Assembly: GCA_947165685.1 (NCBI GenBank)
Contig: CAMVBK010000010.1
Coordinates: forward strand, 1 to 64,000
Origin: F23-D06 sp947165685
GTDB lineage: Bacteria; Bacteroidota; Bacteroidia; Bacteroidales; WCHB1-69
Direction: 5' to 3'
DNA length: 64,000 nt
The position numbers and the translations under genes are program-made. Positions 49,648 to 59,851 of this stretch are shown piece by piece. Each line of letters starts with the position of its first letter. Position 1 is the stretch's first letter. Below the pieces are notes generated by a model. It had not been told where the DNA came from and searched no databases. It worked only from the letters and a program-made list of their open reading frames with translations.

Positions 49648-52395
49648 ATGGGGGACAAAGCGATACTGCATTTCAACGGAACCTGGAGAAGCTACCAGCA
49701 GCGGATCCTGGACAACCTCGACTATCACGTGCGCGACAAGAAGCTCCATGTGGTGGCCGCCCCTGGCGCGGGAAAGACCACCCTCGGCATCGAGGTCATC
49801 GCGCGGCTGCGGCGCCCGACCTTGATACTCTGTCCCACCAACACCATCAAAAACCAATGGCGGGACCGTATCCGCTCCTCCTTCCTCCAAAAGAAAGACT
49901 ACGGCATCGTCTCCACCGTGATACGGAAGCCCGGCCTCCTGACAGTGACGACCTACCAGGCACTGTTGGCCGCTTTCTGCGGACGTTCGGAAGAAGGGGA
50001 GGAGTCAGAAAAAAATGCAGAACACGAAGAGGCAGAAACCGCTACCGACTCCATCGCGTCATCCGCCCGATTCAAGAAGGAGAAGGCCGACGAGGTCATC
50101 GCCATCCTGAAAGCCGCTGAGGTTTCCATGCTTTGCTTCGACGAAGCGCACCACCTGCGGAAAGAATGGTGGAAAGCCCTGACCTACCTCAACGAGCACC
50201 TGAAGCCGAAGCAGACCTTGGCCCTGACGGCCACGCCTCCCTACGACGCGGACTACGCCGAATGGAAACGCTACCAGGACCTCTGCGGCGAAATCGACGA
50301 GGTCATCTCCATCCCGGAACTGGTGAAAAACGGCGACCTGTGCCCCCATCAGGACTTTGTCTGGTTCTCGCCCCTCAAGCAAAACGAGCGGGAATTGCTG
50401 AAAAAGCACAACCAGAATGTCGGGATTTTCGTCGAGATGCTCCAAAACGACACGGAGCTGCTGGACAGCCTGTCGGGGATGGCGTTCTTCGAGGCGCGGG
50501 AATCCGACATCGAGATGCTTCTCGAATCGCCGACATTTTATGTGGCCATAGCCTCCTTGCTGAACGCCAAAGGCTATCGGATTTCAGAAAGCTTTTTGGA
50601 ATTGTTCGACGCGAGCCAGGCGGACCTGCCGAAATTCAATCTCCAGCAGGCCACGGCGTTCCTCAACGGCTTTTTCGGAAACGAGGCCGAATGGCTCAAG
50701 CCCTTGGAACCGAAAAAAGAGCACTATTTCGAGATTGCCAAGAGAATGGGGCTTGTGGTCAACAAGAAGGTCGTGCTCAACGAAAGCCTCAAAATCCGAA
50801 GGATGATTGCCGGCAGTGTCGGAAAGCTGGACGCCATCGTCGAGATTGTCCGGCTGGAACATGCCCAGCTGAAAGAACGGTTGCGCATGGTGATTCTGAC
50901 AGACCATATCAAGATGACCGATACCGCCTGCCAAAGTATGGGGGTGGTGCCGATTTGGAGAAAGCTCAAGGGGGCTGTCGAAAAGGACATTGCCATTGGC
51001 GTGTTGTGCGGTTCGCTGATCCTGTTGCCGGAGCATATCATCGGGAAACTGTATAAAGCATTGGAAGACAACAATATCCCGAACGATTCCTTCAAAATCA
51101 GCCGCTTCGAGAACGACACCGGCTATATTCGGATCATCCCCAAGATGGGCATCCGCAACCATATTGTCGGCATGATAACGGAGATGTTTTGTGCCGGCGA
51201 CCTGCAAATTCTGGTCGGCACGCAGGCGCTGCTCGACGAGGGCTGGGATGCGCCCGCCATCAACTCGCTGATCCTCTCCAGCACGGTGAGTTCCTACATG
51301 CTCTCCAACCAGATGCGGGGACGCGCCATCCGAATCGACAAAGACCATCCGGACAAAGTCTCGAACATCTGGCACCTTGCCTCCATCGATTTCCCCGAAA
51401 AGGAAGATTCTTCCTTATTAGGGACCTTTTCGGACAATGATATGGAGAATATCTGTCTCTACACTTACGACCTCATACAACTCTCCGCCAGATTCCAGGG
51501 GTTCGAGGCGCCGGGCTACTATGGCAAGCACGAGATAACCTCGGGGATAGAGCGCATTTTGGAAGCGCCCAGTGCCAATCCGATGATTGAAATGCCGCTG
51601 AAGAACAAGGTGAAAAGTCTCGAAGACCTCACCAAAAAACTCGCCCCCAATCGGGAGCAGACACGGCAGTGGTGGAAAGACGCATTGTATCTCGGTTATG
51701 GACGCATCAGGCAGAGGAGCCTCTCCACAGGTGTCCAAACCCCGAAAATGACCACCAGGTTTTTGATGTACAAAGGGTACAAGTTCATTGTCTCCTCGTT
51801 CTTGGCAACCGTTCTCGTGACATACTTGATTCTTTTAAGAGCGTTTCCGCCCCTTCATCTCTCTGTTCTCGCGGCGGCAGTTGTAGTCATATTCTTTGGA
51901 GTGGTTGGTATGAAATACCTCAAGACGGGAACGGTGGAGGGCGTTTTGAAGCAAGTGGCCATCACCGTATTGGAGACATTGTCATCGCAGGGGTTGATAA
52001 AAACGTCCATCAAGAATGTCGGGCTGCACGTCTCCGAGGCTGACGGCGCGCTCTTTGTCTGTTGTTCCAACCTGCCCGCCCAGGAGAACAACCTGTTCAT
52101 ACAGTCCCTGCAGGAGTTTCTCGACCCGGTGGACAACCCCCGCTACCTCCTTGTCAAACAGGACAAAATCTTCGGGAAAATCAGGCAAACCGACTATTTC
52201 TCCGTCCCTGCAATCCTGACGGCCAAAAAGAGCGGTGTCGAGACATTCAAGCAATTGTGGGAGAACCATATCGGGGAGTGCGAGATTGTCTATACCCGCA
52301 ACCTCGAAGGTCGGAAGCTGCTGCTGAAGGCACGCAAGGAGGCCTCGTCGGCAATCTCTCGCCGAAAATCCAAACGGCTCTCGAAATGGCAGTGA
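49648..52395 (+). CDS. SF2 helicase with a membrane hairpin
   Basis: A 915-residue superfamily 2 helicase. Motif I APGAGKTT is at residues 38-45, motif II DEAH at 165-168, motif III LTATPP at 193-198, and motif VI QMRGRAIRID in the second RecA-like domain. Unusually, residues about 705-755 contain two strongly hydrophobic segments (FIVSSFLATVLVTYLILL and LSVLAAAVVVIFFGVVGM), followed by about 160 soluble residues ending in a basic tail (SRRKSKRLSKW). This predicts a helicase tethered to the inner membrane. A -7 box TACTTTTG is at 49616-49623. The C-terminal domain is not recognised. A defence or envelope-associated role is possible but unproven. Confidence 0.9.
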   Translation: MGDKAILHFNGTWRSYQQRILDNLDYHVRDKKLHVVAAPGAGKTTLGIEVIARLRRPTLILCPTNTIKNQWRDRIRSSFLQKKDYGIVSTVIRKPGLLTVTTYQALLAAFCGRSEEGEESEKNAEHEEAETATDSIASSARFKKEKADEVIAILKAAEVSMLCFDEAHHLRKEWWKALTYLNEHLKPKQTLALTATPPYDADYAEWKRYQDLCGEIDEVISIPELVKNGDLCPHQDFVWFSPLKQNERELLKKHNQNVGIFVEMLQNDTELLDSLSGMAFFEARESDIEMLLESPTFYVAIASLLNAKGYRISESFLELFDASQADLPKFNLQQATAFLNGFFGNEAEWLKPLEPKKEHYFEIAKRMGLVVNKKVVLNESLKIRRMIAGSVGKLDAIVEIVRLEHAQLKERLRMVILTDHIKMTDTACQSMGVVPIWRKLKGAVEKDIAIGVLCGSLILLPEHIIGKLYKALEDNNIPNDSFKISRFENDTGYIRIIPKMGIRNHIVGMITEMFCAGDLQILVGTQALLDEGWDAPAINSLILSSTVSSYMLSNQMRGRAIRIDKDHPDKVSNIWHLASIDFPEKEDSSLLGTFSDNDMENICLYTYDLIQLSARFQGFEAPGYYGKHEITSGIERILEAPSANPMIEMPLKNKVKSLEDLTKKLAPNREQTRQWWKDALYLGYGRIRQRSLSTGVQTPKMTTRFLMYKGYKFIVSSFLATVLVTYLILLRAFPPLHLSVLAAAVVVIFFGVVGMKYLKTGTVEGVLKQVAITVLETLSSQGLIKTSIKNVGLHVSEADGALFVCCSNLPAQENNLFIQSLQEFLDPVDNPRYLLVKQDKIFGKIRQTDYFSVPAILTAKKSGVETFKQLWENHIGECEIVYTRNLEGRKLLLKARKEASSAISRRKSKRLSKWQ

Positions 52396-52431
52396 ACGGC
52401 TGTCCTTTACCAGAGGCTCAGGCGAAGAACC

Positions 52432-55400
52432 TCAGAACGGATAGCCGATGCTGAAGTTGAAGCGAATGCCGTCGAGGGCAGGCAAATTGTAGTAAGTGGT
52501 GATCGGCCGTGTGTAATCAGGGGTGCCATCCTTGGCATACCTGTAGGTCTGGAAGGGGGCGTGAATGCCCACGCCCATATCGAAACGGAGGACGAGTCCG
52601 TCGATGTCGAGGCGAAGTCCCGCGCCCGTGCCTAAGGCTATCTGTTTCGCGAGGTTCGGATTCCCGAAAAATCCATCCTGCAGGTCTTCGGTGAGTGCCA
52701 TGGTTTCGACAAGTGCCGCATAGTCTTCGCTGCTGAGGAGTTCGGAGGTGTTCTGCCAATTCCAAACGTTGCCGGCATCGAGGAAAACGGCGCCGTAGAG
52801 TTTCCATACGATGGGGAAGCGCAGCTCGATGTTGGCTTCGAGCTTGATGTCGCCGGCGTGGAAGAAGTTTTGGTTGTATTTCGGGCTGTAGAAATTGCCC
52901 GGTCCGTAGGCGTAGGGCGCGGACGCGCGCAGGCTGTTGGGGCCGCCGGCGTAGAAGGATTCGGAGAGCGGGGCAAAGGCGGAGTTCCCGAGCGGGATGT
53001 TGGCGCCCGCGAAAAGGCGCGTCGCGATACACACTTGTTCCGTCAAGTTGAACTTGTTCCACAGCTCGGCCGTCACTCTTACAAACTGGTTGAACGGGAC
53101 ATTGCCGATAATCGGTTTGTTCTGCTCGCTCCACTTACGCCCGAAGAGGCTATAGACGGCGTTGATCAAGTTGCCCGATTCTTTGATTTCGAAGTCGATC
53201 ATGGTGTTGACCGGCCGCTTGGTGCGGTAGTCGTTGTAGGTGATTCCGTAGCCGACAGAAGGCACGAACTCGTCCCCGGCAAGCACTTTGAGGAGTTCCG
53301 GATGTTCGGTGGCGTTGTGGATCAGGTCTTCCGACTCGACATTCACCTTGACCACGGAGAGCGAGAAAGGCGTGAAGACGTGCGTGACATGGCGGGACGG
53401 GCGGATGAAATACGAGAAGGCTCCCGAGAACTTGTGGATACCGTATCCGCCGGCAATGTTCTCGTACTTGTATCCTATCCTATAGCGCGTGTCGCCGTCA
53501 GGGTTGTTGTTGCCTACCCAGTGCAGGTAGGGGAAGACAAGGGCGGCGTCGGCACCGAACTTGTAGGTGTCGGTGACTTTCGGGTCTCCCGGATGCCGGT
53601 TGCGCAGCGACCAGTAATAGGCCCCGTAGCCTTTGACCACGAACGTCTCCCCGCGTCCCAGGAGATTGCGTATCGAGTGGGTGAGCGTGAGGTTCGGGCC
53701 GATGCTGTTGTTGGAGCGGTAGGCGACGTCCGCATCCGCCGACAGATTGTACGTACGCGGGATGGAATCGCCCAAGGAGCGCAAGAAATAGTTGCGTTTC
53801 CACTGCTTGGTGGCCCCCACGCCCAAGCCTGACTTGTTGAGTTCGCCTTCCAGGATGTTGTCATAGTCGCGCTGTGAGTACATTCGCAGAAAAACATTGC
53901 CGGATTTGGTCAGCTTGTATTCTGCGGAGATGAGGCTGAGCAACCCGTTGGCTTTGTTGACTTCCGGATTGTCGGAGATGGTGGAGCCGACCGTGATGCG
54001 CAGCTTGTCTTTGAACAGCGTCTTGCTGATGGCGATGTTCATGTCGTTGGTCTTGCCGGCGGCATGCACGGTCTGTCCGCTGCTGATGTCAATATCGACG
54101 ATTTTTCCCATCTTGGAGTTGGCCATGGCGGCATTGAGGCGGCTGTTGACGATGCTGGACAGGGCATATCCATCGCGTTGCGCTGCCACGTTGCTTTCGC
54201 CCATATACATTCCGGTGGTCAGCAATACGGCCGCTATGCCTTCGCGCGTGTCTTCATCCATGGAGGTGAGCTCTCGCGTGATGGTCTCGTCGTTCGGCGC
54301 TTCGAGGAAAAATCCGATGGTTTTAAGCCCCACCGAATCGATCTGGCCGTTCACGCGCACGCCCGTGTTGAAGACCACGCGGCGCGTCTCCTCGCCCTCC
54401 GACTGCACATCTGCCTTCACCTGTTGCGAGGCGGAGACGTTCACCATTGCCTGCCCTAAGGGACCGTTAAAGGCGACGTGGCTTCCCGAATCCACATGGA
54501 AAGGCATGATGGGGTATAGATTGGGCGAATAACGAATCAGCCCGTCATCCACATAGAGTTTTCCGCCTAAGTCAAGCTCGCCCACGGCGGTGTTGTACTG
54601 CACGTTGATGGTGCCGGACGGCTTCACTTGCGCCAGGTTCTTCTTGTCTATCGGGTAGGTGATGTCCGTGGTGGGCAGGATGGTGATATCCACGTCCGCG
54701 AGAATGCTGTCTAACGGCCCGGTCACGCGTCCGCGGATGTCGGTCGCCAAGTCGCCATAGACAGGGAACGGTCCGCCCTGCTCCAATTTCACCGGAGAGA
54801 ACTTGTCTGCGGAGAGATCGACATCCAACCGCATGGTGTTGAGGTTCAACCCGCCGTTCAGAGCCAGGTAGGAACTGTCGATGCTATAGATGCGCACATC
54901 ATTGAGTTTCAGGTTATTGTGTTCCATGACGATAGGTGTTTCACCCAAGCTCAACGTCACATCGTAGGGCTTGTAGGTGGCACTCACCTCTATCGGCAGC
55001 ACTTCGGCGGAGAGGTCTAAACGAGCTGGCCAGCCGTCTGCGGTGGCCTTGGCCTGGGCGAGACCGTAGAGGTCGATGTCCTCTAATTGCAGGATGCTGT
55101 TCACCAGCTCAAGCGGGATGTCGTCTAACCGCACGTCTGCTCGCAGGGTGTTCTCATACAGTTCCGACGGCGAGATCAGGAAGTCCGCCGTTCGGTTGCC
55201 GAGCTCCGTGTTGCCATACAGGAGGCTGTCCAACGCGAGGTGTCCGGTTCCATTCAGCTCGCGTCCGTTCCGCTCCAGGTCAAGTTGCAGCATCGCGTCG
55301 GTGCAGATGCCTTCCACGCTCATCACGCCGTCGGTGATGCTGGTGTTGGCCGTGAGCGAGGCGGTGGTCTTGCCTTCCGTCATGCTTACTCGCAATGCCG

Positions 55401-57231
55401 CCGAGGCAGCGGGCAGGCGCAGCCCCGCACTGTCGTCCGAATGGTCGATGTACGGGATAGAAGCATCCAACGTCAAATCTGTTTGGAGGGAATCGGATTG
55501 CAAGAATAGCGACACTTCGTTGATGTCCAGCCCTTTGCGCTCGATGATGGCCTGAACGGGGCTGCCTTGCTCCAGTTGTATGGATGCCTGTAAGCCCGGA
55601 ATGAGTCGTCGGAGCGTGTCCAACATCGTCAGGTCTTGCAGCGAGGTGATGGCGTCGATAAACGCAGTGTCGGTGACGACCCCTAACACGGGTTGCACGT
55701 TGTCCACCAACCGGAGGACATGCGTCGGGCTTTGCGCATCGACGGTGAGTCCCTGCGTGGTCAGGTATAGCGTTGTGGAGGTGTCCGTGGTGAAGTCGAG
55801 GTTCAGCGAGTCGATGTCGAAAACCTCGCCCGCCACGTGCGCGACCACGTTTTTCATTTGCGTGTGGTAGTCCACGTTCATCCGCTCCGGTGTCAGGAAA
55901 TCCGACACGCGGAACTGATGCTCCGATTCTGCATTCAGCTGCATGTCCTTGTCCGTCATCGTCACCGGCAGGTGCAGGTTCCCGACCACGGTCTTGTTTG
56001 CCAGTTCGGCTTCCAGCATCATTCCGGAAACGTTGAATTGGTTATAGACGCCGTTGGTCAGTTGCATGGCTAATTTGCACTTCATCGCGGCGGAGCGGGG
56101 ATCCAGCCCTTTGCCCCGCGCATGTATCTCGCCGGCCAATTCCACGTGGGAACTGTCTTTGAGGAAGGGCCTTGCATCTACTTGCTCGACATTCACCATC
56201 ATGTCATAGACATCATCGTCAATGTCGTAGAACCCCTTCAAGTTTGCCCTGCTGCCGCGATAATCGGCATGACCGGCCAGATCTATGCGCAGCGTCTCGA
56301 TATTCAGCTTTGCATTCGCCAAATCGACTTTCGCCCCAAGGGAATCGGAGCGGGCGTGCAATCCCGTCGAGTTAATCAAGTCGGTGTTCAGATCTACCAA
56401 GGCATTTCCGTGGATGGTGTCGAGATACAAATGCTTTTTGCCGAGTGTGAGCGAAAAATCCCCTACGTTCAGGCGGCGGGCGTCGTAGCTATTGCCGCCC
56501 ACATCGGCCAATACATTCGTGCTCAGGGTTTTGGCCCTCAGGTCCAGCCCCAATGGATTGAGGACGAAGCGCACATTGCGCAGCTCGCCGTCCGGTATGT
56601 CGAAAGCCATCGGGGTGGAGGTCGTGTCCGTCGTGTCGGCGGGGGTGTCGCGCAGGCCGATGCCCACATACGCGTCCGCCAGCTTCAGCCCGTGCAGCGG
56701 GTACTCTCCCTTCGTGATGCTGAGCCCAGGACTCTTTACATCCAGATGTCCTACAATCGCGTCGATGCCCACTGCTGCTATCAGCGTGTCGGAGTGGACG
56801 GTTGTCTGGTTCAGCAACAGCTGGTCCACCACGATGGTGCGGGCCGTGAAGTCCGTGTTCGCCACGCCTTCACCGGGTTTCAGCACGTTGCCTTGCAGGC
56901 GCAGGTCGTGCACGTAGAGCAGCGTGTCGTGGCCGCGGTGGCCGATGAAGAGACTGTCGATCTCGATGTGCAGCGGCAGGTCGCCCTCGCCTTTGTAGGC
57001 GCGATAGAGAATCATCGGAGAATGGTGGAAAGGGGAGAGGTAGAGCCGTCCCAGATCCACATCCAGGTCGGTCCGCTTGTTGACTTCCGTCACGCATTTC
57101 TGCAGGACGGCCGTGCGGGCTCTGGGCGTGACCAGGACAACGGTTACGGCAATAGCCAGCAACAGCACCAGTCCCAAGACGGTACCCACCAAGATGCATG
57201 GTATTTTCCAGATCAGACTCTTTTTACTCAC
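52432..57231 (-). CDS. TamB-Omp85 fusion protein
   Basis: A 1599-residue protein. Residues 8-35 are a membrane anchor (IPCILVGTVLGLVLLLAIAV). From there to about residue 1130 it is TamB-like: long beta-rich AsmA/TamB repeats, with the conserved TamB C-terminal domain near 850-1130 (for example TGMYMGESNVAAQ and GLLSLISAEYKLTKSGNVFLR). Directly after this comes an Omp85/TamA-type beta-barrel (about 1145-1599): YAGGPNSLRASAPYAYGPG is the barrel's loop-6 region, and IKLEANIELRFPIVWKLYGAVFLDAGNVW and IRFNFSIGYPF are terminal strands. In most Bacteroidota TamB and the barrel (TamL) are separate genes, and TamL carries POTRA domains that are absent here. The fusion would span the whole envelope. 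Confidence 0.88.
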   Translation of the reverse strand: MSKKSLIWKIPCILVGTVLGLVLLLAIAVTVVLVTPRARTAVLQKCVTEVNKRTDLDVDLGRLYLSPFHHSPMILYRAYKGEGDLPLHIEIDSLFIGHRGHDTLLYVHDLRLQGNVLKPGEGVANTDFTARTIVVDQLLLNQTTVHSDTLIAAVGIDAIVGHLDVKSPGLSITKGEYPLHGLKLADAYVGIGLRDTPADTTDTTSTPMAFDIPDGELRNVRFVLNPLGLDLRAKTLSTNVLADVGGNSYDARRLNVGDFSLTLGKKHLYLDTIHGNALVDLNTDLINSTGLHARSDSLGAKVDLANAKLNIETLRIDLAGHADYRGSRANLKGFYDIDDDVYDMMVNVEQVDARPFLKDSSHVELAGEIHARGKGLDPRSAAMKCKLAMQLTNGVYNQFNVSGMMLEAELANKTVVGNLHLPVTMTDKDMQLNAESEHQFRVSDFLTPERMNVDYHTQMKNVVAHVAGEVFDIDSLNLDFTTDTSTTLYLTTQGLTVDAQSPTHVLRLVDNVQPVLGVVTDTAFIDAITSLQDLTMLDTLRRLIPGLQASIQLEQGSPVQAIIERKGLDINEVSLFLQSDSLQTDLTLDASIPYIDHSDDSAGLRLPAASAALRVSMTEGKTTASLTANTSITDGVMSVEGICTDAMLQLDLERNGRELNGTGHLALDSLLYGNTELGNRTADFLISPSELYENTLRADVRLDDIPLELVNSILQLEDIDLYGLAQAKATADGWPARLDLSAEVLPIEVSATYKPYDVTLSLGETPIVMEHNNLKLNDVRIYSIDSSYLALNGGLNLNTMRLDVDLSADKFSPVKLEQGGPFPVYGDLATDIRGRVTGPLDSILADVDITILPTTDITYPIDKKNLAQVKPSGTINVQYNTAVGELDLGGKLYVDDGLIRYSPNLYPIMPFHVDSGSHVAFNGPLGQAMVNVSASQQVKADVQSEGEETRRVVFNTGVRVNGQIDSVGLKTIGFFLEAPNDETITRELTSMDEDTREGIAAVLLTTGMYMGESNVAAQRDGYALSSIVNSRLNAAMANSKMGKIVDIDISSGQTVHAAGKTNDMNIAISKTLFKDKLRITVGSTISDNPEVNKANGLLSLISAEYKLTKSGNVFLRMYSQRDYDNILEGELNKSGLGVGATKQWKRNYFLRSLGDSIPRTYNLSADADVAYRSNNSIGPNLTLTHSIRNLLGRGETFVVKGYGAYYWSLRNRHPGDPKVTDTYKFGADAALVFPYLHWVGNNNPDGDTRYRIGYKYENIAGGYGIHKFSGAFSYFIRPSRHVTHVFTPFSLSVVKVNVESEDLIHNATEHPELLKVLAGDEFVPSVGYGITYNDYRTKRPVNTMIDFEIKESGNLINAVYSLFGRKWSEQNKPIIGNVPFNQFVRVTAELWNKFNLTEQVCIATRLFAGANIPLGNSAFAPLSESFYAGGPNSLRASAPYAYGPGNFYSPKYNQNFFHAGDIKLEANIELRFPIVWKLYGAVFLDAGNVWNWQNTSELLSSEDYAALVETMALTEDLQDGFFGNPNLAKQIALGTGAGLRLDIDGLVLRFDMGVGIHAPFQTYRYAKDGTPDYTRPITTYYNLPALDGIRFNFSIGYPF

Positions 57232-57303
57232 GACTTCTTCTTCTTTCCCGATTCTCTTTGTTATGGATTTTGTTCGCGTTTGTGTGTTGGATCAGGGTCA
57301 GAT

Positions 57304-58944
57304 TCACGCTCTGAAGACTTCCTCGCCGTCCACGATGGTGGCGACAATGTTGGCTTGTCCGACCTTTTCGATGTCGTCATGCAGGAAATCGCAGTCGAAC
57401 ACCGCCATGTTGGCAATCTTGCCGAACTCGATGGAGCCCATGCGATGTTCCTGGCGCCACTGGCGGGCAACGTTGATGGTCATGGCGCGCAGCGACTGTT
57501 CGCGGGTGATGGCTTCCTTGAGATTGTGCGGCTTGTCTATGCCGCCGAGCACCTCCTTCGGGTATGAGCGTTTCTCCGCCGTGTAGATGCTGTATTTGAC
57601 ATTCATCATGGGGGAGACGGGGAAGTCGGAATGGAAGACCACGTTGGCGCCTGCATCGAAGAAGGACTTGATGGGATAAGAGTGTTCCGCCAGTTCTTTG
57701 CCGACATACGAGACTTCCAAATCGTATGTTCCGGGGACCTCTGCTGTCCACAGTGGCGGAACTGCCGGTATGGAGCCGGTTGCCGCCATGCGGCGGATAT
57801 CCTCAGGGGTTACGAAATGCAGATGCGCCAGCACGTTGCGTTGGTCAAGGTCGCCGGTGATTTTCTGTGCGTCCTCGATGCAGCCCAGCATGAAGTGGAC
57901 GGCGCCGCCTCCCTCGGAGTGGACATGGACGGAGAGTCCCTCCTTGTCCGCTTCCGTAATCAGTTCCACCATCTTGTCATGGTCGTTGAAGCGTTCCACG
58001 CCGTGATAACCGGGCTGGTCCAGATAGTCTTGGTTTTGCCAGGCTGTGTGCGCTTCGGTCACGCCGTCTAAGAAGGCCTTGGCACCGACAACGCGGAAGT
58101 ATTCTCCGCTGTACGTGGCGCGGTCTGCGGCGATGCGGGCGATCTCCGCCTTCGGGTCCTCAATGTTGTCAAGGACGTACATATAGGCGTATGTGCGCAG
58201 CTTCAGTTTGCCTTCTTTTTCCAGTTCATGGTAGGCCTTGGGGGAATCCCGGTAAACGAGCTCCGCGCCGGCGTCGGCGACGGCGGTGAAGCCGCTGCTG
58301 AGGGCGAAATCCTGCCATGCCAGCAGATAAGCTTTGGCATCATCCAATGTGGTGGGGAGCTTCGGTACAATCTCGAAGACGGGATTTTCACAGATGTAGC
58401 CGTCCGGTTCGCCGTTGGCGTCCACATGTACCATGTCGTAGCCGATTTTCTTTGCGTATGCCGCGTCGATGCCGGCCCACTCCAGCGCTTTGGTGTTGAG
58501 CAGCATGGAGTGCCCGCCGCCGGTATGCATGAACAGCGGCTTGTCGGAGCAGATCTCATCAAGATAGGCCTTGCTGACATATTCCTCGTTTTCAACCCAT
58601 CCCGATGCCAGATAGAACTTGCGCTGGGGGTTCTTCGCGATGAAATCCTTGATGATTTCGCGGTATTTGGCGTAGTCGGTCAAGCCAGCTTCCATCAGGT
58701 TCGCCTGCCCGATAAAGCGGTCGCCGGCGAGATGGCCGTGGCTGTGGGATTCGAGGAAGCCGGGGTAGATGTAGTTGTCGCCATAGTCCAGCACTTGTGC
58801 GTCGGAGCCGCCGAGTCTTTTTGCCTCCTCCACCTCGCCGATATAGGCGAACACACCGTCCTTGACCAACGCTGCCTTGGCGAAGGGCTTTTTTTCATCC
58901 ATCGTGATGAAATTGCCGATGATAATCGTTGGTTTCGTTGTCAT
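57304..58944 (-). CDS. YtcJ-like amidohydrolase
   Basis: A 546-residue metal-dependent hydrolase of the amidohydrolase-3/YtcJ family. N-terminal GNFITMDEKKPFAKAALVKDG is the beta-sandwich half, the metal site HSHGHL is in IYPGFLESHSHGH, further His in VHVHSEGGGAVHF and LAHLHFVTP, and the last metal Asp in VFHSDFPVSP. The C-terminal FGKIANMAVFDCDFL returns to the sandwich. No signal peptide, so cytoplasmic. The substrate is a cyclic or linear amide; not predictable. Transcribed in the same direction as the TamB fusion and 72 bases upstream of it. Confidence 0.93.
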   Translation of the reverse strand: MTTKPTIIIGNFITMDEKKPFAKAALVKDGVFAYIGEVEEAKRLGGSDAQVLDYGDNYIYPGFLESHSHGHLAGDRFIGQANLMEAGLTDYAKYREIIKDFIAKNPQRKFYLASGWVENEEYVSKAYLDEICSDKPLFMHTGGGHSMLLNTKALEWAGIDAAYAKKIGYDMVHVDANGEPDGYICENPVFEIVPKLPTTLDDAKAYLLAWQDFALSSGFTAVADAGAELVYRDSPKAYHELEKEGKLKLRTYAYMYVLDNIEDPKAEIARIAADRATYSGEYFRVVGAKAFLDGVTEAHTAWQNQDYLDQPGYHGVERFNDHDKMVELITEADKEGLSVHVHSEGGGAVHFMLGCIEDAQKITGDLDQRNVLAHLHFVTPEDIRRMAATGSIPAVPPLWTAEVPGTYDLEVSYVGKELAEHSYPIKSFFDAGANVVFHSDFPVSPMMNVKYSIYTAEKRSYPKEVLGGIDKPHNLKEAITREQSLRAMTINVARQWRQEHRMGSIEFGKIANMAVFDCDFLHDDIEKVGQANIVATIVDGEEVFRA

Positions 58945-59011
58945 AAATTACGTTAATTCATTGTTTTCGAAAATATGCACAGCTGCAGGCTTGTAGAAAT
59001 GGCCCGTTGTC

Positions 59012-59584
59012 TTACTTTGTGTACACGTCGTCCCGTCTGTATAATTCTGGAACCGCCGCACCCGAGGTGCCTGCCATCATGGCGCCCACAAACGCTTCGA
59101 ATGCCTCCTTGTCGAACTCCTCCTTGGAACAGGCGATGATGAACTCAGTGCCGTTCATTTTGGTGAACCATCCGGTTTCATGGAAGCCGTTCTTCAGGTA
59201 AAATCTGCGTCTCCGCTCGCGCTGCTCGGCGTTGTCGCTCTCTTCAAACGGGCTTTCGTAAGAGAACCAGAACGGGGTGTCGCCATAGTACTCAAGGATG
59301 GCCTTGAAAGCCTTGCCGCCGATGCCGCTTGAGCGCAGCTCCGGACAAGTGGCGAAATAAACGCCATAGACACCGGACTCGCCCCTGACGCCGAAGTAGA
59401 ATCCGGAAAACTTATCCGGGGTCTCATCGGGATAAACGCCGAGCAGGTCGCACGGCAGCTGGTCCAGGTATGCGAGTATGCCGTCCAGACTCATGGGACG
59501 CTCGTTTTCGGGGAATGCCTCTTCGAACAATTTTTTGAGAGCCGGAATGTCGGGGTGGCTCGGATTAAGTTTTTTCAGAATCAT
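59012..59584 (-). CDS. GNAT-family N-acetyltransferase
   Basis: A 190-residue protein. The acetyl-CoA loop can be seen as CPELRSSGIGGKAFKAIL (the Q/RxxGxG/A motif), with YLKNGFHETGWF as the C-terminal strand typical of GNAT enzymes. It begins ILKKLNPSHPDIPALKKLF. The Met at 59582-59584 is chosen since upstream residues are Lys-rich intergenic translation. It lies just upstream of the YtcJ-like gene on the same strand. Confidence 0.88.
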   Translation of the reverse strand: MILKKLNPSHPDIPALKKLFEEAFPENERPMSLDGILAYLDQLPCDLLGVYPDETPDKFSGFYFGVRGESGVYGVYFATCPELRSSGIGGKAFKAILEYYGDTPFWFSYESPFEESDNAEQRERRRRFYLKNGFHETGWFTKMNGTEFIIACSKEEFDKEAFEAFVGAMMAGTSGAAVPELYRRDDVYTK

Positions 59585-59821
59585 GTTGTTCTCCTTTTTA
59601 ACGTTTTTGATGACTAATTTATGTTTTACAAGCTCGCCCGGCAAACAGGAATCGAGCATTAAAAAAGTGACTTGAAGAATTGTTCTATTGTTTGAAATTC
59701 AACTTTTTAAGATGATGAATAACATAAAAAAAACAATCTTTTCTGCCACCCCGCAAAAATACAATAAAAATCGAGATGATGGATTTTTTTTTCTGGCGTT
59801 GCAAGCATTCCACAATTTTGT

Positions 59822-59829
59822 TATTTTTG
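59822..59829 (+). promoter_or_regulatory. -7 box of the flavin reductase-rubredoxin gene
   Basis: TATTTTTG followed by C, 22 bases before the ATG at 59852. Confidence 0.65.
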
Positions 59830-59851
59830 CATTCTCAATAAACCTGTTTTT

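Noticed and set aside
56122..57567. Long open frame of 481 codons on the plus strand inside the TamB fusion
   Set aside because: It lies antisense to a well-supported 1599-codon gene, has low-complexity Val/His/Gln-rich text and no recognisable family; it reflects the codon bias of the real gene.
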